37,551 nucleotides of DNA from Chloroflexota bacterium. Its GTDB lineage: Bacteria > Chloroflexota > Anaerolineae > Anaerolineales > RBG-16-64-43. The position numbers were made by a program, and so were the translations under genes. The notes under the pieces were generated by a model. That model had not been told where the DNA came from, did not search any database, and saw only the letters and a list, made by a program, of their open reading frames with translations. Below are positions 1 through 9,152 of this stretch, one piece after another (the stretch's first letter is position 1; the number at the start of each line of letters is the position of its first letter). Where the stretch lies: assembly GCA_026389925.1 (NCBI GenBank), contig JAPLGX010000171.1, positions 1 through 37,551 of the forward strand, written 5' to 3'.

Positions 1-80
1 CATGTCAATCACCCGTCTCCACAAGATCTTGGCCCTGCATATGCAGGGCCAAGATCTTGTGGAGACGGGTGATTGACATG
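1..80. repeat. Perfect 80-bp palindrome (40-nt arms, no spacer) at the window edge
   Basis: catgtcaatcacccgtctccacaagatcttggccctgcat is followed immediately by its exact reverse complement. Confidence 0.97.
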
Positions 81-155
81 GGATACGGCGGATTGTAGAG
101 TCGGCGCACAGGCCAACTGGCGTCGGGCGCAGCGCCTCAGCCTCAAGGAGACACA

Positions 156-749
156 GTGACCGTTGCACGCAAACAAACAGGAACGGTGACCTTTCGCCCG
201 GTCACTCCTTCGCGCTGGAAAGACTTGGAAACCCTGTTCGGCGAGCGCGGCGCCTGCGGCGGGTGCTGGTGCATGTGGTGGCGCATGCCGCGGTCGGAAT
301 TCGATGCCAAGCGAGGGGCGGGCACCAAGCGTGCGCTCAAGGCGCTGGTGACCCGCGGCAAAGTCCCGGGCCTGCTCGCCTATGTCGATGGCGTCCCGGC
401 CGCATGGTGCTGCATCGCGCCGCGCCGGCATTTTCCGGCGCTCGATCGATCGCGAATCCTCGCACCCCTGGACGACGCCGTGGTGTGGTCGGTTGTGTGT
501 TTCTTCGTGGCTCGGCCGTTTCGCCGACAGGGCCTGACCGCCAAGGTGCTGGCTGCTGCCGTGGACTACGCTCACCGGCGCGGCGCGCGCGTGGTTGAGG
601 GCTACCCCACCGATCCTCGCGGCAAACCATCGCCCGACCCGTTCGTCTTCACCGGATTGCTCTCTGCATTCGAGCGTGCGGGGTTTGTGGAGGTCGCGCG
701 CCGCTCACCCACCCGGCCGATCATGCGGCACGTTGCCAAGGGCAACTGA
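156..749 (+). CDS. GNAT-family N-acetyltransferase
   Basis: 197-aa ORF, GTG start after an aaggaga Shine-Dalgarno; FFVARPFRRQGLTAKVLAAAVDYA resembles the acetyl-CoA binding motif A of GNAT proteins. Confidence 0.8.
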   Translation: MTVARKQTGTVTFRPVTPSRWKDLETLFGERGACGGCWCMWWRMPRSEFDAKRGAGTKRALKALVTRGKVPGLLAYVDGVPAAWCCIAPRRHFPALDRSRILAPLDDAVVWSVVCFFVARPFRRQGLTAKVLAAAVDYAHRRGARVVEGYPTDPRGKPSPDPFVFTGLLSAFERAGFVEVARRSPTRPIMRHVAKGN

Positions 750-774
750 TCCTATACAGCCAAGAGCGCAGCAC

Positions 775-885
775 TCTCACCACGGAGAACACAGAGTCCA
801 CAGAGACATGTGTGGCATGGTCTAGAGCCATGACGTGCTGGAGGCTGTGATGGTCTCCATGGTCTCGTCGTCCTTTGTGGTGAAA
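775..885. repeat. Degenerate inverted-repeat element with internal ~9-nt periodicity
   Basis: TCACCAC (777-783) mirrors GTGGTGA (877-883); arms ..CACCACGGAGAACACAGAGTCCACAGAGAC.. and revcomp ..CACCACAAAGGACGACGAGACCATGGAGAC.. are partly matching; the centre contains CATGG-TCTAGAG-CCATG. Confidence 0.55.
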
Positions 886-997
886 TCGAAGACCAGACCG
901 AGAGAAGCCGCGCGCGGTTCACGCGCATGCCTTTTCCGTTCCCGCGCCGGGCCGGCTCGCGGTGAACACCAACCAGCTGCAGCATCTTGTGCTGCAT

Positions 998-1045
998 GGG
1001 AGGGGCGGGCACGGCCGCCAAACGACTGCTGCGCCCGCCTCTCCC
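998..1045 (-). terminator. Stem-loop downstream of the DUF4173-like gene, possible terminator
   Basis: GGGAGGGGCGGGC (998-1010) pairs with GCCCGCCTCTCCC (1033-1045), 13 bp with one G-U and a 22-nt loop; no clear U-tract. Confidence 0.4.
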
Positions 1046-1073
1046 AAGATCAGATCGTTCTGGCCGATCTCGC

Positions 1074-2648
1074 TCAGTCGATGTACGGCGCGTAGCATTC
1101 CCGCTCGCGGCCGTTGACCTCGACGTAGCGCAGGCCGTCGCGCTCGTAGGTGCGGTAGGCCGCCAGCGCCTGCGCCTCCGATTGCATCAGCCGCTGCGCT
1201 CGCCATGCCGCGATCGTAAGCGACGGCCAGGGCCGCGTGCGCTCATCGCGTGCGTCGAATGCGGCGCGGCAGGCGAGCACCCCGCCCAGCTCCGCCTGCA
1301 CCTCGCCCGACAGGCTGCGCTGCAAATTCACGAGCGCCGGCACGGAATCATCCGAGAGGCTGGCTAGGTAGCCCGTATCGAGATCTTCGCCGGCCAGCGC
1401 GCGTGCGACGTTCTGGCGAACGATGAACCCATCCACGTTGAGCGCCGCGAGCGAAAGGGCAAAGCCCAAGGCCGCCACAAGAGTCACCAAGGCGAACGCT
1501 CGCAATCGCTGCATGAAATCCAGCGCCAGCAGCGCGGCCAGCCACGCCCCAAGCCAAATGATAAAGACGTGGGTGTACGTGCGCAGGCGCGAGAAGCCAT
1601 AAGCCGTTTCGTAAAGCTGCAGGCGCAAGTAAGCCGAGACCAGGATGACGATGACTAGCAACACCAGCCCGGCGCCGAAGGCCAAGAACAGGCGCTGCTC
1701 ACGCCGCTCGCCGCGCCGCGTGAGGCTGGTCAGGCCAAGGAACAACAGCTGGCTGAGCACCGCCACCGCCACGAGTTCGCCGAAGCCGCGCCGGGCATAT
1801 TCCGAGTAAGTGAATCCCTCGGCGGTGATGTTAGCCTGGCCGCCGAACAAGTAGCGGAACTGAATGGCGACGAAGGCTGCAAAGAGCAAGTCGACGCTGG
1901 CGAGAACAATGCCCGCCTCGGTGAAACCGAGGAAGCGCGGCAGCCACGGCTTGTCGACCCCGATCAACTTGTGCTCGCGGCTTGAGAACAGCGCGTAGAC
2001 GAACACACCGACGAGCAGAAAAGTGCCGACGAGGATATAGGCCAGGCGGAAGATGTACTCGGGCAGGTTCTCGATGCGCAGGAACTTGAGCACCTGTTCC
2101 AGCCGGTTCGAGAACACCGGGTCCGCCGATGCCAAGAGTGCCGCGAACACGGCCAGGATGGGCAACGCGAGCAACAGACCACGTACTACCGCCCAGCCGC
2201 GCGGTGCACCTCGGCGGGGTTCGCCTGCGCTCACCGGCTGCGCCGGGCCTACCTGCCAGAAGCGAATCGGCCCGGCCAGCGTGTTGAGCGCGAGGCGCAC
2301 TGCGCCCACCGCGTAATCGCTGACGCTGAAGCGCCACCAGGTTCCGGCGGTGAAAGAGTAAGCCAGCACGGCCATCAACCCAACGGTGGTGGCCATGCTC
2401 AGGAAGAGAGTCGTCGACTCGGCTCGCAGAAAGGTCAGCGAGGCAAAGACCAGAATCAGCGCGAGGAGCACCAGGTTGATCGGCGCCATGCGCACCCGCT
2501 CGCGCCACGCAAGCAGCAATCCACCGCCCAGACAGAGCAGGGCGAAGATGGCAAATGAAACGCCCGGGGCCTTCTTCCAGAAGAGCAGGTCGAAAGACCA
2601 GGCCACGACCAAAGCGGTGATCCAAAAGCGGTTGGGCGATGTGCTCAT
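1074..2648 (-). CDS. DUF4173/DUF4153-like multi-pass membrane protein
   Basis: Long hydrophobic ORF from MSTSPNRFWITALVVAWSFDLLFWKKAPG; ~10 predicted TM segments and AALNVDGFIVRQNVAR typical of DUF4173. The longer ORF start is an artefact. Confidence 0.75.
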   Translation of the reverse strand: MSTSPNRFWITALVVAWSFDLLFWKKAPGVSFAIFALLCLGGGLLLAWRERVRMAPINLVLLALILVFASLTFLRAESTTLFLSMATTVGLMAVLAYSFTAGTWWRFSVSDYAVGAVRLALNTLAGPIRFWQVGPAQPVSAGEPRRGAPRGWAVVRGLLLALPILAVFAALLASADPVFSNRLEQVLKFLRIENLPEYIFRLAYILVGTFLLVGVFVYALFSSREHKLIGVDKPWLPRFLGFTEAGIVLASVDLLFAAFVAIQFRYLFGGQANITAEGFTYSEYARRGFGELVAVAVLSQLLFLGLTSLTRRGERREQRLFLAFGAGLVLLVIVILVSAYLRLQLYETAYGFSRLRTYTHVFIIWLGAWLAALLALDFMQRLRAFALVTLVAALGFALSLAALNVDGFIVRQNVARALAGEDLDTGYLASLSDDSVPALVNLQRSLSGEVQAELGGVLACRAAFDARDERTRPWPSLTIAAWRAQRLMQSEAQALAAYRTYERDGLRYVEVNGRERECYAPYID

Positions 2649-2905
2649 CCGAGCCTCCTCGACAAAGGGGTCACCGTGCCGGCAAGCACGGCGGCGCGCC
2701 CGCCCCCGATCCCGGGCGCGCTGGACCATTCTAGGGCAGCCCCAGCGCCCGATCCAGTTCTCGGCCTCCATGGATGGCGCACCCAAGTGCTTGCCGGGGG
2801 CCCTGCCCTGGGGCATCGTGTAAAATCCAAGCATCCCGCGGCATTCGCTGGCGGAATCCACATCCCCCGGCCAGGGTGAGCGCTGCTCGGGCCGACGGAG
2901 GCCGT

Positions 2906-3649
2906 ATGATTCACCTGCTGCTCGTCGAAGACAGCCCCAACCTGCGCGCGGCACTGCGCGAGGGGTTGGAACAAACCGGCGAAGTGCACGTCGTCCACGA
3001 CGGGCCCAGCGGCGAAGAGGCGCTCGAGTATTGCCTGAGCCACGAGCCGCCCTCGGCCGTGCTCATGGATGTGCAGCTGGCCGGCGCAATGAACGGTATC
3101 GAAGCCGCCGTCGCCCTGCGGCGCGAGTTTCCCCGCCTGCCGGTCGTCTTCTATTCCATCCAAGACGACGAAACTTACTATCGCGCCTTCCGCACCGCCG
3201 GCATCCTCAGCCACCATGCCTACGTGCGCAAGTCGAACTACCTCCTGCCGGCCATGATCGTGCCTCTCCTGCGAGATGCGATCGCCGGCCGAAGCTTCAT
3301 CGACCCGGAGATCGAGAGCCGGGTGGAGGAGGTACGCCACAAGGATGCCCACTCGCCGATGGCACTGCTCGAACCGACCGAACAGGTGGTGGCGCGTATG
3401 CTGGCCGAGGGGCTGAGCAACGAGCAGATTGCGGCGCGGTTGGGCTTCCGCGATAAGCGCACCATTAGCCGCATGAACGGGCAGATCTACGCCGCCTGGG
3501 GGCTCAGCCAGACGACGGTCGACGAGAAGGTGGCGCGCACGCGCGCCGCGCTCATTGTGCGCGAGGGGCGGTTGCTCATCTGGGATGAAGACGGCACGCC
3601 CCGCGCGATGGATGCGCAAGGACGCTGGGTGGCGCACAAACCCTCATGA
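2906..3649 (+). CDS. Response regulator (REC plus LuxR/NarL-type HTH)
   Basis: MIHLLLVEDSPNLRAALREGL, phosphoacceptor context AVLMDVQLAG, HTH LTEGLSNEQIAARLG-like segment (MLAEGLSNEQIAARLGF); ggagg upstream of the ATG. Confidence 0.85.
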   Translation: MIHLLLVEDSPNLRAALREGLEQTGEVHVVHDGPSGEEALEYCLSHEPPSAVLMDVQLAGAMNGIEAAVALRREFPRLPVVFYSIQDDETYYRAFRTAGILSHHAYVRKSNYLLPAMIVPLLRDAIAGRSFIDPEIESRVEEVRHKDAHSPMALLEPTEQVVARMLAEGLSNEQIAARLGFRDKRTISRMNGQIYAAWGLSQTTVDEKVARTRAALIVREGRLLIWDEDGTPRAMDAQGRWVAHKPS

Positions 3650-5790
3650 GCGGCAACCTGCTCCTCGACGGAGCGATCCTCTCCATCTCGTTCTTCAACA
3701 CCATCGCGCTTCTTTGGCTGGCGCTCACCGTGCTGCTCAACGCGCAGCGCCGCCCGTGGGGCGTGTGGCTGATCGGCCTAGGCCTGGCGGCCGGCGCGTT
3801 CTTCTTCGTCAGCCATGGGGTCATCGCCAGCCGCGGGCTGGAGGGCGATCTCGCCGCGCGCGATACGTGGTGGCACCTGGGCTGGGCACCGGTGACCGTC
3901 GCGCCCCTGTCGTGGTACATCGCCATGCTGTGGTACTCCGGCTTCTGGGAGAAGCCCGCCGCAGAGGGTCTGGCCGCCTGGCGCGGGTTGCGCCGCTGGC
4001 ACAGCCTCGGCCTGGTGCTGGCCGGCGCCGGCTGCGCCCTCGTCCTGGTACTGCTCGTGCGCTCAAACCCGCTGCCCAACTACGCTGGTCTGAGCGAACT
4101 GCGTCTCTTGCCCGCTCTCTCGCTGGCCGGCGTGCCGCTCTTGGTGTGGACCTACGCCGGCTACATGGCGGCCTGCATTCTGCTCGCCCTCGATGCGCTG
4201 CGCCGACCGGGCCCCACCCGGCGCGTGATGGGCCAGCAGGCGCGCCACCGCGCCCGCCCGTGGTTGGTGGCCACCTCGCTCACTCTGCTCTCGGTCAGCT
4301 TGCTGGTCACCTGGGCCATGCTCGTCATCGTGCGCCACGTCGAAACACCCGGCGGCCCGCCCCAGGCGCTCGCCCTGCTCGTCGCTCGCTTCGACCTGGG
4401 CATTGCCTTTCTCCTCGGTTATGCCGTGACGCTGCTTGGCCAGGCCATCACCTCCTACGAAGTGTTCACCGGCAAAGCCCTGCCGCGCAACGTCATGCGC
4501 CGTCAGTGGTATCTCTTATTGGTGATGGGTGCCGTGTTTGCGCTCACGTTGGGTTTTGCCGTCGCCTTACGGTTGCCTTCCATCTACACTGCTTTGGCCG
4601 GGGGCGCGCTCGCGGTGGGTTTGTATGCGCTGCTCACCTGGCGCACCTTCGTCGAGCGCGAGGCGCTCATCCACCGCCTGCGGCCGTTCCTCTCCAGCCC
4701 ACGCGTCATCGAGCGCCTGCTGCATGAGGGCGCCGCCGGCTCGGCGCAGCGCGAACTGGCCGAACCGTTCCGCGCGTTGTGTCAGGAAGTGCTCGACACG
4801 CGGCAGGCCTATCTCTTCGCCGCCGGGCCGCTGGCAAGCTTCGCCGGCGAGATGTTCATCTTTCCGCCGGCCGCGACGGCCTTGCCCGCCAGCACGACGC
4901 GCGAACTTGAAGCGCAGGCGGCTGGCCTGGGGTCGAGCGCGTTGTACCTGCCGCTCGATCCGCTGCGCGCCGCCGGTTGCGAGTGGGCCATCCCCTTGTG
5001 GAGCGAGGGCAATCTGGCCGGGCTGCTGGTGCTCGGGGCGAGGACGAATGGCGCACCCTACACGCAGGAGGAATTCGAGGCGGCGCGCGCGGCGGCCGAG
5101 CGCCTGCTCGACACCCGTGCCACGGCGACGATGGCTGAGCGCCTGATGGCGTTGCAGCGCGAACGCCTCGCGGAAGTGCAGGTGATCGATCAGCGCACGC
5201 GCCAGGCCCTGCACGACGATGTCTTGCCGGAGCTGCACACCGCCATCCTGCGCCTGAGCGCACCCGCGGCCGCCTCGCCGGCCGCGGCCGAGGTGGTGCA
5301 GCTTCTGGGTGAAGCCCACCGCCGCCTGTCGCAAGTCATCCGTGAGATTCCCGTGTCGAGCATGGTGGAAGTGCGCCGCCTTGGGCTGTTCGGCGCGCTG
5401 CGCAGAGCGGCCGAGATCGAACTGGGCGATTCCTTCGCCGGGCTTGAATGGGCCATTAGCGCCGAGGCCGAAGCGCGCAGCCGCGAGCTGGCGCCGGTGG
5501 TGATCGAGGTGCTCTTCCTGGCAGCGCGCGAGGCCATGCGCAACGCGGCCCATCACGGGCGCGGCCGCGATGCCGCGCGCCCGCTCACCCTGCGTATGAC
5601 CGCCGAAGCAGGGCAGGGCCTGAGCCTGAGCATTGCCGATGACGGCGTGGGGCTGGAGGTCGCGGCCTACCCCCCTGAAGCGGGTCATGGGTTGGCGCTG
5701 CACTCGACCCTCCTGGCCATCGTCGGGGGAACGCTCGAAGTTGACTCCTCCGTAGCCGGCACATCCGTGCGGTTGCATATTCCCCGCTGA
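3646..5790 (+). CDS. Membrane sensor histidine kinase (HisKA_3/NarX-LiaS class) with GAF-like region
   Basis: N-terminal TM helices; H-box RTRQALHDDVLPELH; ATP-binding ADDGVGLE and GHGLALHSTLLAIVGGTLEV; 4-bp ATGA overlap with the response regulator. Confidence 0.88.
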   Translation: MSGNLLLDGAILSISFFNTIALLWLALTVLLNAQRRPWGVWLIGLGLAAGAFFFVSHGVIASRGLEGDLAARDTWWHLGWAPVTVAPLSWYIAMLWYSGFWEKPAAEGLAAWRGLRRWHSLGLVLAGAGCALVLVLLVRSNPLPNYAGLSELRLLPALSLAGVPLLVWTYAGYMAACILLALDALRRPGPTRRVMGQQARHRARPWLVATSLTLLSVSLLVTWAMLVIVRHVETPGGPPQALALLVARFDLGIAFLLGYAVTLLGQAITSYEVFTGKALPRNVMRRQWYLLLVMGAVFALTLGFAVALRLPSIYTALAGGALAVGLYALLTWRTFVEREALIHRLRPFLSSPRVIERLLHEGAAGSAQRELAEPFRALCQEVLDTRQAYLFAAGPLASFAGEMFIFPPAATALPASTTRELEAQAAGLGSSALYLPLDPLRAAGCEWAIPLWSEGNLAGLLVLGARTNGAPYTQEEFEAARAAAERLLDTRATATMAERLMALQRERLAEVQVIDQRTRQALHDDVLPELHTAILRLSAPAAASPAAAEVVQLLGEAHRRLSQVIREIPVSSMVEVRRLGLFGALRRAAEIELGDSFAGLEWAISAEAEARSRELAPVVIEVLFLAAREAMRNAAHHGRGRDAARPLTLRMTAEAGQGLSLSIADDGVGLEVAAYPPEAGHGLALHSTLLAIVGGTLEVDSSVAGTSVRLHIPR

Positions 5791-5858
5791 AGCGCGGCTC
5801 GCCCGCTTGGCGTCACGCTTTTCACTGCGCCAGCGATAGCTCCCGCGAAGCGCACTGC

Positions 5859-5864
5859 TATAAT
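5859..5864 (+). promoter_or_regulatory. -10 box TATAAT 6 nt upstream of ATG, candidate leaderless promoter
   Basis: TATAAT-cacagc-ATG; no Shine-Dalgarno and no good -35 box. Confidence 0.6.
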
Positions 5865-5870
5865 CACAGC

Positions 5871-6416
5871 ATGAGCCAGCCCACGCCTTCCACCTCACCC
5901 GGCGGCACGCCGGCTTATCGCGAACTGCTGACAACCTCCGTGTTGATGGGCCTGGGGGGCTGGGCGCTCATCGCCGCGCTCGTCTTTCTCGTCACGCCCA
6001 CCCTCGGCCCGCGCTGGGCTTTCCTCTTCGCGCTCTTCATCGCCCTGGTGGGCACCTCCCTTCCGCTGCTGTGGTACCTCAACCGCCGTTTCTCGCCCGA
6101 TCCGTTCCCGAGCCCGGGCGTGCTATGGCGCGAGGCCGTGGAAGTCGGCGTATGGGGGCTGTTCCTTGTTTGGCTGCGCGTCGGGCGCTTGCTCACACCC
6201 TTTGCCGCATGGACATTGACCGGCGTCTTCTTCGCCGTGGAGCTCCTGCTGCGCCTGTATGAGCGCAGCCGCTGGGCGCCATCGGCCTCCATGAGTCCGC
6301 CCGCCGCCCCGGTGGAGACAACGTCCTCGGCCGAGGCGGCCGCGCCGCCGACGGCATCGGTAGTAACGCCTCCTTTCGTCGACGATGAGTTGGATTCGGA
6401 CGATTCGCCCGCATGA
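5871..6416 (+). CDS. Small integral membrane protein, hypothetical
   Basis: 181-aa ORF with ~4 TM helices and an acidic/Pro-Ala tail; overlaps the selA start by 4 bp. Confidence 0.7.
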   Translation: MSQPTPSTSPGGTPAYRELLTTSVLMGLGGWALIAALVFLVTPTLGPRWAFLFALFIALVGTSLPLLWYLNRRFSPDPFPSPGVLWREAVEVGVWGLFLVWLRVGRLLTPFAAWTLTGVFFAVELLLRLYERSRWAPSASMSPPAAPVETTSSAEAAAPPTASVVTPPFVDDELDSDDSPA

Positions 6417-7792
6417 GCCTGCGCGAGCTGCCCTCGGTTGATGTACTTCTGCAGCAGCCCCGCACGCGCCGCCTGACCGAGGCTTACGGCCGCGATCTCA
6501 CCCTGGATGCGTTGCGCAGCGCGCTGCAAGGCGCGCGCGATGCCGTGCGCGCCGGGCAGTCCGTGCCATCGGCCGAGGTGCTCCTCGAAAGCGCGCAACG
6601 CAGCCTGGCCGAGTGGACCTCTCCCAGCCTGGTGCCGGTGATCAATGCCACCGGCGTGATCCTGCACACCAACCTCGGCCGTGCGCCGCTCAGCGCCTCC
6701 GCTCTGCATGCCATGCAGCAGGTGGCGCAGGGCTACGCCACCCTCGAATACGACCTGCCCTCCGGCCAGCGCGGCGCGCGTACGACGCACGCCGAACGCT
6801 TGCTCACCCGCCTTACCGGCGCCGAAGCCGCACTGGTCGTCAACAACAACGCTGGCGCCGTGCTGCTCGCGCTCACTGCGCTCGCCAAGGGGCGCGAGGT
6901 GATCATTGCCCGCTCGCAGTTGGTCGAGATTGGCGGGGGGTTCCGCATCCCGGATGTCATGCGCCAATCGGGCGCGCGCCTGGTCGAGGTCGGCACGAGC
7001 AATCGCACGCACCCGGCCGACTTCAAAGAAGCACTCGGCGCGCGCACAGCAATGCTGCTACGCGCCCACCATTCGAATTTCCGCCTGGTCGGGTTCACAA
7101 GTGAGCCGACACTGGCCGAGATGGCGGACATTGCCGCGGCGCACCAAGTGCCACTGGTGGACGACCTGGGCTCGGGCGCGTTGCTCGATACCGCGGCCTT
7201 TGGATTGGCCCACGAACCCATGGTCCAGGAATCGCTCGCGGCCGGCGCCACGCTGGTGATGTTCTCAGGCGACAAACTCCTGGGCGGCCCGCAAGCCGGA
7301 ATCCTCGTCGGGCGCGAGGCGCTCATGGCACGCCTGCGCAAGCATCCGCTGGCGCGCGCGCTGCGCGCCGACAAACTGTGCCTGGCGGCGCTCGAAGCCA
7401 CACTTCTCCACTATGCACGCGGTGAGGCCGCTCAGGCGCTTCCCGTATGGCAGATGATTGCCGCTCCGCTCACCGCGCTGCGCATACGCGCCGAGCGCTG
7501 GGCGGCCGAGCTCGGACAGGGCCAGGCGATCGAGAGCCGCTCCACCGTGGGCGGCGGCAGCCTGCCCGAAGAAACGCTGCCCACCTGGGCGCTGGCCCTC
7601 TCGCTGCCCAAGCCGCAGACGGTGCTGGTGCGTCTGCGCCAGGCGAGCCCGCCGATCATCGCCCGCGTGGAGGAGCAGCGTGTGCTGCTCGACCCGCGCA
7701 CCGTTTTGCCGGATCAGGATGAAATGCTCCTGCGCCAGCTGGCTGAGGCGCTGGCGGTCTCCGAGGCCTCACATACAGGGAAGGTGTCATGA
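6413..7792 (+). CDS. selA: L-seryl-tRNA(Sec) selenium transferase
   Basis: N-terminal LRELPSVDVLLQQP, VINATGVILHTNLGRAPLS, VNNNAGAVLLAL, and PLP-lysine region FSGDKLLGGPQAG are SelA signatures. Confidence 0.93.
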   Translation: MSLRELPSVDVLLQQPRTRRLTEAYGRDLTLDALRSALQGARDAVRAGQSVPSAEVLLESAQRSLAEWTSPSLVPVINATGVILHTNLGRAPLSASALHAMQQVAQGYATLEYDLPSGQRGARTTHAERLLTRLTGAEAALVVNNNAGAVLLALTALAKGREVIIARSQLVEIGGGFRIPDVMRQSGARLVEVGTSNRTHPADFKEALGARTAMLLRAHHSNFRLVGFTSEPTLAEMADIAAAHQVPLVDDLGSGALLDTAAFGLAHEPMVQESLAAGATLVMFSGDKLLGGPQAGILVGREALMARLRKHPLARALRADKLCLAALEATLLHYARGEAAQALPVWQMIAAPLTALRIRAERWAAELGQGQAIESRSTVGGGSLPEETLPTWALALSLPKPQTVLVRLRQASPPIIARVEEQRVLLDPRTVLPDQDEMLLRQLAEALAVSEASHTGKVS

Positions 7793-9126
7793 AATCGGAC
7801 CTCGATCGGTTAATGAGCGAACGCAACCTCGACGGCCTGTGGGTCACCGGCCCGGGATTGCACAACCCGGCCATGAGTTACTTCACCGGGCTGGCGCATC
7901 TCACCCGCGCCGACCTGGTGAAACCGCGCGGGCAAGAACCCGTGCTCTACTACTACCCGATGGAACGCGACAACGCAATAGCCACCGGCCTGCGCACCAA
8001 GAACATCAACGACTACGACCCGCTGCGCCTGCTGCGCGAGGCGCGCGGCAATCGGGCGCGCGCCATGGCCGCTCGCCTCAAGCTCAGCTTTGAAGATCTG
8101 GGCTTGCGCGGACGGGTCGGCGTTTACGGCACGGTGGATGCTGCGCTGCCGTTGGCTGTGGCGAAGGAATTGCATTCGCACATGCCCGAGGTGACGCTGG
8201 TCGGCGAGGGTGAAGACACGCTGCTCATCGCCGCGCGCGCCACGAAGGACGAGGCGGAGATCGAGCGCATCCGCCAGGTGGGGCGGGCCACGACCGCGGT
8301 CGTGGCGCGTACCGCCGAGTACCTCACCACGCGCCGCGTGCGCGGCGACACCCTCCTGCGCGAAGACGGCCAGGGGCTCACCGTACGCGACGTCAAGGCG
8401 CGCATCTCCGCCTGGTGCAGCGAGTTCGGGCTGGAGGACAGCGAAGGGGTCATCTTCGCCATCGGCCGCGACGGCGGGGTACCGCACTCCAGCGGCAAAC
8501 CGGATGACCTGATCCGCACCGGTCAGCCGATCGTCTTCGACTTTTTTCCACAGGAGAGCGGCGGGGGCTACTTTTACGACATCACCCGCACCTGGTGCCT
8601 GGATCATGCGCCGCAGGAGGTGGAAGAGCTTTACCGGCACGTGCAGGCCGCCTACCAACTGGCGCTCGACAGTTTCACGCCCGGCATGCTATGCCGCTTC
8701 GCCCAGCGCCGAGTGTGCGAGTACTTCGAAGCCCAGGGACACCCGACGTTGCTCAGCAACACCACGACCGAGGTGGGTTATGTGCATCCGCTTGGGCACG
8801 GCGTCGGGCTCAACCTTCACGAGAGCCCGGTCTTCTCTGACGTCGAGCAGAACAACGACCGTCTCGAGCCGGGCATGGTGTTCACCCTCGAGCCCGGGTT
8901 GTACTACCCAGAGCGCGGAATGGGCGTGCGCCTGGAGGACACACTGGTGATCGGCCGCGACGCGCGGATCGAGGTGCTGGCCGAGTATCCAATGGACTTG
9001 GTGCTGCCGATGCGCAAAGCCGCGCGGGCGGGGACCTCGCGCGCCAGGCCCGCCACGCGACCCTCGGCCAAGCCCGCCCGCACGAGCAAACGCGCAACCG
9101 GGCGCGCCAAACCGCGCCGCCGCTGA
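7789..9126 (+). CDS. M24 family metallopeptidase (Xaa-Pro aminopeptidase-like) with basic C-terminal tail
   Basis: Metal ligands FDFFPQESGGGYFYDITRTW, GHGVGLNLHESP, FTLEPG, VRLEDTLVI; tail KAARAGTSRARPATRPSAKPARTSKRATGRAKPRRR. Confidence 0.88.
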   Translation: MKSDLDRLMSERNLDGLWVTGPGLHNPAMSYFTGLAHLTRADLVKPRGQEPVLYYYPMERDNAIATGLRTKNINDYDPLRLLREARGNRARAMAARLKLSFEDLGLRGRVGVYGTVDAALPLAVAKELHSHMPEVTLVGEGEDTLLIAARATKDEAEIERIRQVGRATTAVVARTAEYLTTRRVRGDTLLREDGQGLTVRDVKARISAWCSEFGLEDSEGVIFAIGRDGGVPHSSGKPDDLIRTGQPIVFDFFPQESGGGYFYDITRTWCLDHAPQEVEELYRHVQAAYQLALDSFTPGMLCRFAQRRVCEYFEAQGHPTLLSNTTTEVGYVHPLGHGVGLNLHESPVFSDVEQNNDRLEPGMVFTLEPGLYYPERGMGVRLEDTLVIGRDARIEVLAEYPMDLVLPMRKAARAGTSRARPATRPSAKPARTSKRATGRAKPRRR

Positions 9127-9152
9127 TCCCGTGCGCCGAATGAGTGCCGCTC

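Noticed and set aside
4567-5934. 455-aa minus-strand ORF antisense to the histidine kinase
   Set aside because: Shadow ORF typical of high GC; no motifs.
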